NCBI GenBank assembly: GCA_035633215.1
Contig: DASQFI010000048.1
Location: 62,001 to 126,000 of the forward strand
Direction: 5' to 3'
Length of the DNA: 64,000 nucleotides
From: DASQFI01 sp035633215
Lineage (GTDB): Bacteria; Acidobacteriota; Vicinamibacteria; Vicinamibacterales; SCN-69-37
The position numbers were made by a program, and so were the translations under genes. Positions 55,984 through 64,000 of the stretch are shown piece after piece. How positions within the stretch are numbered: the stretch's first letter is position 1; every line of letters begins with the position of its first letter. The notes below the pieces were generated by a model. The model had not been told where the DNA came from. It made no database searches and saw only the letters and a list, made by a program, of their open reading frames with translations.

Positions 55984-56421
55984 ATGCTCAAGATGGTGGT
56001 CGCCGTGGCGATCGCGTTGGCGATTCAGACGCCCAACCCCGCGCCCGTCCAGTCGTATGCGGGCACCTGGACCGCGGAACTCGCAGGCGCGACCTATGTG
56101 CGCCTCGAGCTCGAGGCAGCGACCGATGCGCTGCGTGGGAAACTCAGTCTGGGCAATATGCAGGTCGACAAGCAGGGACAGGTCAGCAAAGCCGAAAACG
56201 CTCCGCGGGAATCAACGCCGCTCACCGAAGTCGTCCGGCGGGATTCGCACCTCTCGTTTTCCCGGAAAGATGGCGAGGAGACGGATCATTTCCAGATGCG
56301 CCTGCTCGGCCCCGAAACGGCGGAGTTGGTGTTCCTGCCGACCGAAGAGTTCAAGAAGGAACTCGCCGACGCCGGCATTCCGTTGCCAAAGCCGATTCGA
56401 CTGAAAAAAGCTTCGCGGTGA
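55984..56421 (+). CDS. Small exported protein of unknown function
   Basis: The 145-residue protein has a signal peptide (VVAVAIALAIQTPNPAP) and a beta-strand-rich core (YAGTWTAELAGATYVRLELE, HFQMRLLGPETAELVFLP) of the kind that scores lipocalin-like. No catalytic motif is visible. ATG at 55984 is inside a longer open frame; the earlier start lacks a signal peptide. Convergent with the hydrolase remnant at 56432. Confidence 0.7.
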   Translation: MLKMVVAVAIALAIQTPNPAPVQSYAGTWTAELAGATYVRLELEAATDALRGKLSLGNMQVDKQGQVSKAENAPRESTPLTEVVRRDSHLSFSRKDGEETDHFQMRLLGPETAELVFLPTEEFKKELADAGIPLPKPIRLKKASR

Positions 56422-56431
56422 GCCACTCGCG

Positions 56432-56777
56432 TTAGCGGAGCTTGGTCGCGCGGATGGTCCGTCCGCCTTCCGTGATTTGCACCGCCGTCACCCCTCCCAT
56501 CGCGTCGCGCTCGAACACCAGCTGGACGCTCGGCGTTCTGAAAAAGAAACGATCAGGCGCTTCCTGAAGCATCTCGGCTTGGCCGCGCCCCGTCATCTCC
56601 GCGAACAAGCCATCCCACTCGGACGTGATCGTTGCCGTCACGTTCGGCGCAACGGCATAGCGGCCACGCGCGCGCTTTGGCCAGGCCGGCCGCGCTCCAT
56701 CCCGCGTCGCAGGCCGCCAGGAGGCCGAGCAGCAGGAACGAACCACCGAAACTCCGCCGGGCGAATGCAGCTCGCAT
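56432..56777 (-). pseudogene. Serine-hydrolase remnant (signal peptide joined to C-terminal domain)
   Basis: A minus-strand ATG at 56777 opens an exported-protein N-terminus (RRSFGGSFLLLGLLAACDA, possible lipobox). A shift near 56680 then joins it to GRYAVAPNVTATITSEWDGL and DRFFFRTPSVQLVFERDAMG, the C-terminal beta-domain of class C beta-lactamase-fold proteins such as those at 25954 and 50127. The catalytic SxxK and YxN regions are gone. The gene has lost about 350 internal residues. Confidence 0.6.
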
Positions 56778-56865
56778 GATCTTCGCTTGAAGCTTGTCTA
56801 GATGGACCGTTACTTCGGGAGAACGCCAGCCAGCTAGAAAACGGACACGGGCCTGTTGCCGTGTC

Positions 56866-58278
56866 TCACTGACAGCGAGCAGGTGTTCGTGCCGAGATCG
56901 ACCCGACTCGATTCTGACGGGACTGGTAGAAACCGATGCAGTCCTTCGGGTCGGGGAGAGGCGCGGACGTCGCGAGTGAGGTCGTGGCTCGCGACCCTAC
57001 GTATCCAAGTGAGGCAAGCTGCGCCGCCAGGTGGGGGGGAACCTCCGCCGGCCTCCTGGAGAACTCAGGGCCGGTCGACGAGTGTGGTCGGGCGAGTTCC
57101 TGAAGGCGTCGCGTCATGGCCGCGGCCATCGCACGCCGCTCGTCGTATACGTTGCGCTCCTCGAAGGGATCACGCGCGAGGTCGTACAGCTCGGGACGCG
57201 GCGCGTCGATCAGCTTGAACCTGCCGTCGCGCAACGCGCGCAGGGGACTCCACCCCAGCCGCCGCGGGTATTCGGACTCTGAATACGCCTCCAAATCCAG
57301 ATCGCTCCGCTCCCCGGTCAGCAAGTCGGCAAGGCTGACGCCGTCCGTACGCTGAGCCGGAATATGAAGGAGATCGAGAACAGTCGGCATCACGTCCGTG
57401 AGCCGCACGACCCCGCCGACCCGCCTGGGCGGGAGGTGTGGTGTACGAATGATGAGCGGCACCCGGAGAACGCTCTCGTAGATGAACACGCCGTGATCCA
57501 GCTCGCCGTGATCGCCCAGCGATTCGCCGTGATCCCCCGCGACGATCACGATCGTCCGCTCCATGAGATGATGAGCCTCCAGCGCGTCGAGCAGGCGGCC
57601 GATCTGCGAGTCGGCAAACGCGATCTCGCCGATGTACGGGTTGTGGCCATAGATCGACGCGTACGGCTCCGGCGGCTCGTAGGGGAGGTGGGCGTCGTAG
57701 AGATGGGCCCACAAAAAGTACGAAGACCCGGCCACTGTGTCGATCCACCGAAGCGCATCGTCCACGACGGCATCCGCGCGCCGCTGCCGGCCGGCCGGGC
57801 CGCTCCGGTCGGTGGAATTGACGCGCCCGTACTCGTCGAACCCCTGCTTTAAACCGCGATCCGGATCCAGCACCACGGATCCGACGAACGCGCCGGTCCG
57901 GAACCCTCGCGCGCGCAGGACTTCCGCCAGCGTCGTCTGCGTCTCGGCGAGCGGCGGGTCCATGTTGTCGCGAACGCCGTGGCGCGGCGGGAGCAGTCCT
58001 GTGAAGAGGCTCGTGTGCGCGGGCAGTGTCATCGGGGCGACGGAGGTGGCCTGATCGAAAACGATGCCGTCGCGGGCCAGTCGCTCGAGATGCGGCAGCG
58101 ACACGTTCATGAAGCCGTACGGCGACAAGCGGTCGGCGCGCGTCGTATCGAGCGTGATCATGACGACGCTGAACGGCGCTGCGGGCGGCCCTCCCGTAAG
58201 GATCCACGATCCTCCGACGGAAAGCACCGCCAGGCCGGCCGCGAGCGAGACAGCCGCTCTCGTCGCCGAAGCGCGCAC
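56866..58278 (-). CDS. Sulfatase/alkaline-phosphatase-fold protein lacking the formylglycine motif
   Basis: The 470-residue protein has an N-terminal membrane anchor (AAVSLAAGLAVLSVGGSWIL) and a sulfatase fold: FSVVMITLDTTRADRLSPYG (metal Asp), DNMDPPLAE, VAGDHGESLGDHGELDHGVF and YDLARDPFEERNVYDE. In place of the C/S-x-P-x-R formylglycine site it has T84-L-P-A-H, so it cannot be a formylglycine sulfatase; a threonine-nucleophile phosphatase or phosphoethanolamine-transferase chemistry fits better. The C-terminus is abrupt after LPDPKDCIGFYQSRQN, where relatives continue with TPR repeats, so it may be truncated. Confidence 0.8.
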   Translation of the reverse strand: MRASATRAAVSLAAGLAVLSVGGSWILTGGPPAAPFSVVMITLDTTRADRLSPYGFMNVSLPHLERLARDGIVFDQATSVAPMTLPAHTSLFTGLLPPRHGVRDNMDPPLAETQTTLAEVLRARGFRTGAFVGSVVLDPDRGLKQGFDEYGRVNSTDRSGPAGRQRRADAVVDDALRWIDTVAGSSYFLWAHLYDAHLPYEPPEPYASIYGHNPYIGEIAFADSQIGRLLDALEAHHLMERTIVIVAGDHGESLGDHGELDHGVFIYESVLRVPLIIRTPHLPPRRVGGVVRLTDVMPTVLDLLHIPAQRTDGVSLADLLTGERSDLDLEAYSESEYPRRLGWSPLRALRDGRFKLIDAPRPELYDLARDPFEERNVYDERRAMAAAMTRRLQELARPHSSTGPEFSRRPAEVPPHLAAQLASLGYVGSRATTSLATSAPLPDPKDCIGFYQSRQNRVGSISARTPARCQ

Positions 58279-58385
58279 GCCCCTTGAAACGACTCAGAGG
58301 CGTAAACCGGACAAAACAGACGCACCACACGCGTGCCGTGCGCTGGACCTGTCCGGTTCTGCGGCCGCGAACGTTTCGAAAGATC

Positions 58386-59507
58386 ATGCGCCTTTCCCCC
58401 ATCACCGCCGCGTGCGCGGTCCTCGTCGTCTTCTCCGGATTCTGGGTCGCGTGCGGGGATTCAACGCGCGGCCCCGGCGCGCCGTCGGGCCCGCCGAGCG
58501 TGGCAAGGCTCGAGATCGTCGGACCGGCGTCGATCGCTCCGGGACTATCGGCGCAGTACTCAGCCATTCAGTTCCTGTCGGACGGCTCGAGTGGGCCGGC
58601 CACCGGGGTGACCTGGTCCAGCTTTCAACCGGCGCTGCTTCAAGTGAGCGCGACCGGCCTCGCGACCGCACAGCCACCTCTCCGAGGCGAGGCCACGCTA
58701 CAGGCCGAGTTGTCGGCCACCGGGCGTCGCGCCAGCCGAGAGGTCCTCGTTCTTCCGGATGGCACGTTCCGGCTTGTCGGTACGGTGACGGAAGCCGACG
58801 CCACGAACTTCCCGGTCCATGGCGCGCTGGTGGAAGCCGCAGCCGACGCGGACCCTTCGACGCCCGTGGCGACCTTCGCGACGACTGGACCGGATGGCCG
58901 ATACAAGCTGTACGGCGTCCCTGGCGACGCCGATCTCCGGGTCCGGAAAGACGGCTACGTCACCATCGCGGAGCGGATCCAGCTCGCCACGCACGCGACA
59001 CGGAACTTCGAGCTCCTGCTGGACAGTCCGCGGCTCGCTCTCGGTGGGGACTACACGATGACGGTCGAAGCGTTTAACGATAACGATAGCCGTTCCTGCG
59101 GACTGCCCGCACTGCCCACTGATCTGCGGCGCCGCACGTACGATGCCGTCATCGCGCAGAACGGCCCCCAACTGACCGTCACGCTGGCGGGCCCGCAATT
59201 CCTCGTCTCTGGTGGCCAGGGAAACCGGTTCACTGGCGTGGTCACGGCGACCGGCGCCACGTTCGAGGTGCGGAGCTATCGCGACTACTACTACTACCGC
59301 AATGGCCCCGAGCATCCCGACGTGGTCGAAGTGCTGCCGGACGGAAGTCTGCTCGTCGTCACCGGCAAGCCCAGCGTCACCGTCACGTCGGCCGGGCTGT
59401 CCGGACGCATGTCCGGATCCCTCACCCAGTACCGGGGCTCACGCTTTCCGAACGTGATCTACCTGAGCGGCTGCGCTGCGGACCGACTGACGTTGACGCG
59501 GCGATGA
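58386..59507 (+). CDS. Lipoprotein with Ig-like and carboxypeptidase-regulatory-like domains
   Basis: The 373-residue protein has a lipobox signal (VLVVFSGFWVACGD). A BIG2-like Ig domain follows (RLEIVGPASIAPGLSAQYSA, GVTWSSFQPALLQVS, GEATLQAEL), then a regulatory-like domain (FRLVGTVTEADATNFPVHGALVE, DGRYKLYGVPGDADLRVRKDGY) and a C-terminal beta-domain with YYYYRNGP. It is probably an outer-surface lipoprotein. It lies divergent from the sulfatase-fold gene, 107 bases away. Confidence 0.78.
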   Translation: MRLSPITAACAVLVVFSGFWVACGDSTRGPGAPSGPPSVARLEIVGPASIAPGLSAQYSAIQFLSDGSSGPATGVTWSSFQPALLQVSATGLATAQPPLRGEATLQAELSATGRRASREVLVLPDGTFRLVGTVTEADATNFPVHGALVEAAADADPSTPVATFATTGPDGRYKLYGVPGDADLRVRKDGYVTIAERIQLATHATRNFELLLDSPRLALGGDYTMTVEAFNDNDSRSCGLPALPTDLRRRTYDAVIAQNGPQLTVTLAGPQFLVSGGQGNRFTGVVTATGATFEVRSYRDYYYYRNGPEHPDVVEVLPDGSLLVVTGKPSVTVTSAGLSGRMSGSLTQYRGSRFPNVIYLSGCAADRLTLTRR

Positions 59508-59531
59508 GGGCCGGCCGGCGGTCCTGCGACG

Positions 59532-61440
59532 TTACCACTCCAGCTTGACGCCGAGCCGCGCGATGCGCGGTGGCACGATGGCAAGAGGCTGCTGAAACCT
59601 GAGCCCGGACAACCAGTTCACGTTCTGTTCCGGGTTGGCGTTGAGCAGGTTGAACACGTCCGCGAATGCCGCGACGCGACGGAGCGGGCCCAGCGAGAAC
59701 GCCTTCTCGACACGCAGGTCGAACAGGGTGACATGGTCCATTCTCCGCGTGCCGATCGGCTCGGCGAGAACGCGGAGGGCACCCAGGTTGAGGGTGCTCG
59801 TGCCCACCTGCCACGTCCGACCGTACGGCTGCCCGGACTGGTGACGGAGAAACGGCGTGATGCGCAGTCCCCACGGACCTTCGTAGGTGCCATACACCCG
59901 AGCCGACCACACCCGGAACTCGTGCCGCCCATCCACGCCCGTGTTGATCAGATCGTTGGGAGTCAACGGATACACGTTGGCGCGAACGGCCTGACCGAAG
60001 TACGCACTCGCATGCTCCCGCGTCCATGTGTGAGAGAACCCTGACACGAGCGACCACCGGCGGCTGAATCGCCGGCGGGCCGTGACTTCCCAGGTCACGT
60101 TGTCGCTGCGGGCGTTGGGCACGTTGCGGACCATGTAGTACGGTAACGGGACGGCCTGCTGCAAGTCGTAGACGAGGATATCCGGTCCGTCATCCGGAGT
60201 GCCGACATTTCCGTCGATGCCGGGATCGGTCACCGTGACGGTTCGCGTGAACGCGCTGAAGGGCCGCGTTTCGTCCTGCCGAAGGAACGGCTGCCGTTCG
60301 CCCCGCCAGACGACACCGGTCTCGACGCTCATGTTGGGAGCGATCTCGCGCTCTATTCGTGCGGTCGCTTCATGAACGAACGCAAGTTTCAAGTTCGGAT
60401 CGAGCGACTCAATCCGCTCGCCGCCCCTTCGCTCCAACAATTGAACGTCCTCGCCGAGATCCCATTGGCGGTCCCGATCCGCATCGATCCAACTGTATCT
60501 CTCCCACCACGCCCTCGAGTTCGGATTCGCGTTGAAGAGCAGCTCGGTGCCCGCGGGCAGCCAATATCGTCCGTAAGTCCCCTTCAGTACTGTCCGGCCG
60601 GCGCCCGTCAGATCCTGGCTGAGACCCACGCGTGGCGCCACGACATTCCAGTCGATCAGGTTGCTCACGATAGGGAACGCCTGCGTGGTCCATGACCGAT
60701 CGCCCGACTGGCCGGCCGGATGCTCCTGCGCCGGAAGAAACACACGATAGCGATCGAACCGAAGGCCGAGATTGAGCGTGGTCCGGCTGGCCACGCGCCA
60801 TGAATCCTGCAGATAGCCGCCGTACCATTGGATGCCGCCCACGGACGTCGAAGGTGTCTGGAACAGGTACACTTCGCGTGGTGCCGAGTTCTGCGTGACG
60901 TGCAGCACGTCGTCGCGGTAGCCTCGGTTCCAGCGCTCCGTGATCGTCAACCGCCTGAACTCGCCGCCGACCTTCAGGTGGTGGCTGCCAGCCCAGTCGT
61001 CCGTCACATACGTCGCCGACGCGAGGATCTGGTTGTCGCGATGCGTGATCTCCCAGTCGCGGTTGCCTCCGAACACGTCCAGATTGGTGTCCTCGAATCG
61101 GGGCGACGTGCCGTTGGGCCGCTCGTGGCGGCCGGCGATGAACTGACCCCCCAGCACCTCGAAGTAGAAACTCTGCCTGACGATCGCGTTCCACTCGACT
61201 TTCCAGACAGCCCCTTGCGCGATCTGGTTCGAGGTCGAGTCCTCGAAACGATTGACAGACGCCGTGGGACGCAGGAATCCGTCGAGGCGGTTCGGCTGAA
61301 TATTCCAGGTCGTTTGGCCGAAGACGACGACCCGGCTGCTGCCTGCCGCCCGCGCCTCGCTTTTTCCTCCCAGGTTAGTGACCTCTGCGCGCACCGGCTT
61401 GACAGGGAAACTCACCTGTCTCGCAGCCGTCTCGTGGATT
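59532..61440 (-). CDS. TonB-dependent receptor, barrel part (3' of a frameshift)
   Basis: This frame carries the barrel: IHETAARQVSFPVKPVRAEVTN just after the shift, FEVLGGQFIAGRHERPNGTSP, HLKVGGEFRRLTITERWNRG, then periplasmic turns and aromatic strands to FQQPLAIVPPRIARLGVKLEW. The upstream frame carries the signal peptide and plug. A single extra A near 61437-61441 (minus-strand CGC-A-ATC) separates them. If it is a sequencing or assembly error the gene is a normal receptor of about 950 residues. Confidence 0.75.
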
Positions 61441-62388
61441 GCGGAGCGACAGGTACCACCACAGTCGGTCGTTCCTGATGGGGCCGCCGACACCAACGTT
61501 GGCGTCGCGGTAACTCCACAAGCGGTTCGCCTCCCGTGCCGGGGAATTGACTCCGCCCTGCGCGCCACGCTGAATCTGACCCTCGTCGATGTTGAATGCC
61601 TGCCAGCCGCGGTGCTCGTAGTCCAAGTACACAGACCCGCTATGGCGGTTGCCTCCCGACTTGGTGATGATGTTGATGGCCACGCCCGGCCACGGCCACT
61701 CGGGGCCGTGCGCCCCGAGCCTGACGGCCACCTGCTCGAACGACCCATAGTCCAGTGTGAAGCCGAGCGGGTTGTAGCTGGTGATCGCGATGCCCTCGAT
61801 CGTCGGCCGGTTCGGCCCGCTCGTGCCGTAGGCGCTAAAGGGGCCACCCCCCGGCCCGGCGCTGCCGCCGACATCGAACCGGGTCAGTTGCACGCCAGGC
61901 GTCGCGTCGATGATCGCGCTCGAACTGCGCGAGGCCGGCAGATCGGCGAGCTGTTGGGCCTCGAGGCTGAACGCGATCGAGGTTCCCGACCGGTCCACGA
62001 TCGGTGACTTGCCCGAGACGACCACGGCTTCTTGTAGCGCCGCGACTTCAAGAACTTCATCGACGGTGGCCGTCGCGCCGAGATTCACCCGAATGCCCTC
62101 GCGGACCTTCTGGCCGAAGTTGGGCAACGAGAACACCAGCGTGTACTCGCCGGGCGGCACCGCCGGAACCTCGTACCTGCCGTGAGTATCGGTCATGGTC
62201 GGGCGCGGACGCATCATCGCGGGACTCGAAGCGACCACAGTGACGCCAGGCAGCACCGCGCCGCCTTGATCGGTGACCGTGCCGTTCAACGCGCCCGTCG
62301 TCGCGCCGAGCGTCTGCGCGGCGGAGGAGGCGGCTCCGACAAGCAGGCAGCCCGCAAGCGCCAGGATCAAACGGCGGCGGTACGGCAT
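61375..62388 (-). CDS. TonB-dependent receptor, signal and plug part (5' of a frameshift)
   Basis: From ATG 62388 the frame has a signal peptide (LILALAGCLLVGAASSAAQ), a regulatory-like domain (GALNGTVTDQGGAVLPGVTV, AVPPGEYTLVFSLPNFGQ) and the plug (VVSGKSPIVDRSGTSIAFSL, DLPASRSSSAIIDATPGV, GVAINIITKSGGNRHSGS). It reads through WWYLSLR and then goes out of frame into PRDGCETGEF before a stop. An AAGGAGG lies about 40 bases before ATG 62412; no start is close to it, so the true start is unsettled. The upstream TPR-regulator gene runs in the same direction. Confidence 0.75.
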   Translation of the reverse strand: MPYRRRLILALAGCLLVGAASSAAQTLGATTGALNGTVTDQGGAVLPGVTVVASSPAMMRPRPTMTDTHGRYEVPAVPPGEYTLVFSLPNFGQKVREGIRVNLGATATVDEVLEVAALQEAVVVSGKSPIVDRSGTSIAFSLEAQQLADLPASRSSSAIIDATPGVQLTRFDVGGSAGPGGGPFSAYGTSGPNRPTIEGIAITSYNPLGFTLDYGSFEQVAVRLGAHGPEWPWPGVAINIITKSGGNRHSGSVYLDYEHRGWQAFNIDEGQIQRGAQGGVNSPAREANRLWSYRDANVGVGGPIRNDRLWWYLSLRNPRDGCETGEFPCQAGARRGH

Positions 62389-62471
62389 GGCAATTGGCGG
62401 AACAGGGATCATGCCAGAAGAATCGGATGGTCGAAGGGCCAGGGCGCGCCTCCTTGGGTGTTTTCTCGGGG

Positions 62472-64000
62472 CTACCGGGGGAGGCTCAGCTTCTGGCGGA
62501 GAATTGCGGCCCGAGGATCGTCATGGAGCGTGGCCAGCTCCCGAACGCTGAGGTAGTACGCCGCCCGATAAGGGTTGACGAGGGCGAGCGCTTCGAGGGC
62601 CTCGAATGCCCGGTCCTTGTCGCCCAGAGCTGCGTAGATCATTGCCGGACGATGCGGAAGGTGAGTGTTGCGCGCCGCGAGCGCCTCCGCCTCGGCGCGC
62701 CGGCCCGTGACCGCATAGATGTACCCGATCCAGTGCTCGTTGAGATCGGCCCGCCCCCCCTTGTTGAACCAGGCGAGCGCCTCGTCCGTCCGACCCTTGA
62801 ACATCAGAGCGAGGCCGCAAATCTCTCCGGCGAACGGATACTTCGGATCCTGCTCGAGCACGAGCGTGCAATTGGCTAGCGCGTCATCAAAGTGACCGAC
62901 GCTGATCTGGACCCGGCCCAGGAGCCGCCGCGCATCGGGCGAGAGAGGATCAGCGCGCACCGCGTCCTGCATCAGGCTCAGGGCTTCGTCGAGCCGTCCC
63001 AACGGGTGCAAGGCGTAGAAGACGAACGACCCGTACAAGAAAGTGAGGTTCGGTTGGAGGGAGATCGCGCGCCGGTAGGATTCCTCGGCCTGTGCCCAGC
63101 GTCCCGCCCTGGCATGAATACCGCCAATCGCTGCGTGAGCCTCCGGGAGCAGCGGGTCGATCTCCAGCGCTTTCAGCGCCAAAGGCTCCGCCTGTGTATC
63201 GGCCTCGGTCGGAGGAGTTGCGGTGCCGCGGGCGTCTGGGTAGTTTCTGGAACGATCTCCATGCGCGAGCGCCAGCGCGGCCAAAGCGGGCGCATATGAT
63301 GGGTCTCTCCTCAACACCTCTTCGAATAGAGGAATCGCCTTAATGGTTTCGAAAAAGCGCGCATCGCGCAGTGCGAGTGCGCGCAGAAAAATCTCATACG
63401 TGGGTATGTCAGTCTTGTACTGTCGCTGCGTGCGTCCCAGTTTCAGGCGAAGCTCGTTCACAATCTTTCTGGTCAAGTGCTCGACCACGCCGACGACGTC
63501 GCCTTCCGAGCTGAGCTCGCGATCGACCGTGTCCGACCAGACGGGCCGATCGTCCTCGATTGACACGAGTGAGGCGTTGATCACCAGCCTGTTCCCAGAG
63601 AGCCGCGCGTCTCCTTCGATGACGAGATTCACGTTCAGCCGCCTGCCGATGTCGGCGAGGTCGCGCGGCTTGTCCTTGAGCAGGAACGAGGACGTCCGGG
63701 ATCTGACCTCCAATCCATCGATGATTGCCAACTGCTGGATGAGGCCATCCGTGACGCTTTCGACGAGCAGGCTGTTGCTCAGCTCAATACTGGCGTTCCT
63801 GAACGGCAGCACGGCGATGAGGGGGTTCGCGCGATAATTTGGCGCGAGTCCGAACATACTGGCGAATCGCGTGCCCAGGCTGCGATTGTCCCCAGTCAGA
63901 CGGGCGCGGACATCGGATGCCAGCGCGGCGACGACCACAATGGCGGCCGCGGCGGCCAGTCCGTACATGAGGCGCACAACGCCGGGACGGCGCTGCAGCA
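62472..64000 (-). CDS. TolB-like/TPR regulator, 5' end outside the window
   Basis: The frame stays open to the window edge. Visible parts are a transmembrane segment (LMYGLAAAAAIVVVAALASD), a TolB/FlgO-like domain (IAVLPFRNASIELSNSLLVESVTDGL, RLNVNLVIEGDARLSGNRLVI) and TPR repeats from about residue 190 (LFEEVLRRDPSYAPALAALALAH, LPEAHAAIGGIHARAGRWAQAEESYRRAISLQPN, SPDARRLLGRVQISVGHFDDAL). In relatives this follows an N-terminal winged helix (CadC-like) or a kinase/adenylate-cyclase domain, which would lie beyond 64000. It ends 84 bases before the receptor start. Confidence 0.8.
   Translation of the reverse strand, partial: LQRRPGVVRLMYGLAAAAAIVVVAALASDVRARLTGDNRSLGTRFASMFGLAPNYRANPLIAVLPFRNASIELSNSLLVESVTDGLIQQLAIIDGLEVRSRTSSFLLKDKPRDLADIGRRLNVNLVIEGDARLSGNRLVINASLVSIEDDRPVWSDTVDRELSSEGDVVGVVEHLTRKIVNELRLKLGRTQRQYKTDIPTYEIFLRALALRDARFFETIKAIPLFEEVLRRDPSYAPALAALALAHGDRSRNYPDARGTATPPTEADTQAEPLALKALEIDPLLPEAHAAIGGIHARAGRWAQAEESYRRAISLQPNLTFLYGSFVFYALHPLGRLDEALSLMQDAVRADPLSPDARRLLGRVQISVGHFDDALANCTLVLEQDPKYPFAGEICGLALMFKGRTDEALAWFNKGGRADLNEHWIGYIYAVTGRRAEAEALAARNTHLPHRPAMIYAALGDKDRAFEALEALALVNPYRAAYYLSVRELATLHDDPRAAILRQKLSLPR

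Overview
The window is GC-rich, densely coded DNA from what looks like a soil Acidobacteriota chromosome, probably class Vicinamibacteria. That placement is an inference from gene content: PadR regulators paired with 800-910-residue FtsX/MacB-type permeases of the ADOP kind, TonB receptors with an N-terminal carboxypeptidase-regulatory-like domain, Tat-exported hydrolases, class C beta-lactamase-fold serine hydrolases and a winged-helix/TolB/TPR-type regulator. There are no rRNA or tRNA genes, no CRISPR array and no transposase gene.

Layout. 1-4.1 kb: a wrecked TonB receptor, a VOC protein, a hydroxyisobutyrate-type dehydrogenase, a lipoprotein and a CmoB-like methyltransferase. 4.1-7.2 kb: an ADOP permease and its PadR regulator. 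7.3-10 kb: an orphan receiver-domain scrap, a class V aminotransferase, a TetR regulator and a divergent RibD/DHFR-like reductase. 10-13.7 kb: a three-subunit molybdenum hydroxylase operon. 13.7-16.8 kb: a large TonB receptor. 16.8-20 kb: the oxidative pentose phosphate genes pgl, zwf and gnd. 20-27.4 kb: GH31 and GH127 glycosidases and a serine hydrolase. 27.4-29.8 kb: a phosphotransferase and a decayed regulatory-domain protein. 29.8-35.2 kb: an operon of amidohydrolase with an embedded membrane domain, multicopper oxidase and second amidohydrolase. 35.2-39 kb: a protein-glutaminase-like enzyme and a tiny paralogue of its own N-terminal domain, bracketed by two 99-bp inverted-repeat elements, then two truncated genes and a SUKH-type protein. 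39-46.4 kb: M55 and S51 peptidases, an ADOP permease, a cold-shock pair and a TonB receptor. 46.5-50 kb: a VOC protein and ileS behind a leader-peptide attenuator. 50-55.9 kb: a serine hydrolase, PadR, ADOP permease, O-methyltransferase and DUF1801 protein. 56-64 kb: a small secreted protein, a hydrolase remnant, a sulfatase-fold enzyme, a lipoprotein, a frameshifted TonB receptor and a TPR regulator running off the edge.

The most striking signals are: (1) an isoleucine-codon-rich 36-residue leader peptide ahead of ileS whose stop-codon region can pair with the left arm of a downstream terminator, a complete attenuation circuit; (2) the glutaminase/mini-paralogue pair, resembling an effector-inhibitor or enzyme-propeptide arrangement; (3) five families of palindromic intergenic repeats; (4) recurrent internal deletions in large exported proteins; (5) a metal-dependent hydrolase with four transmembrane helices inserted between its metal ligands.
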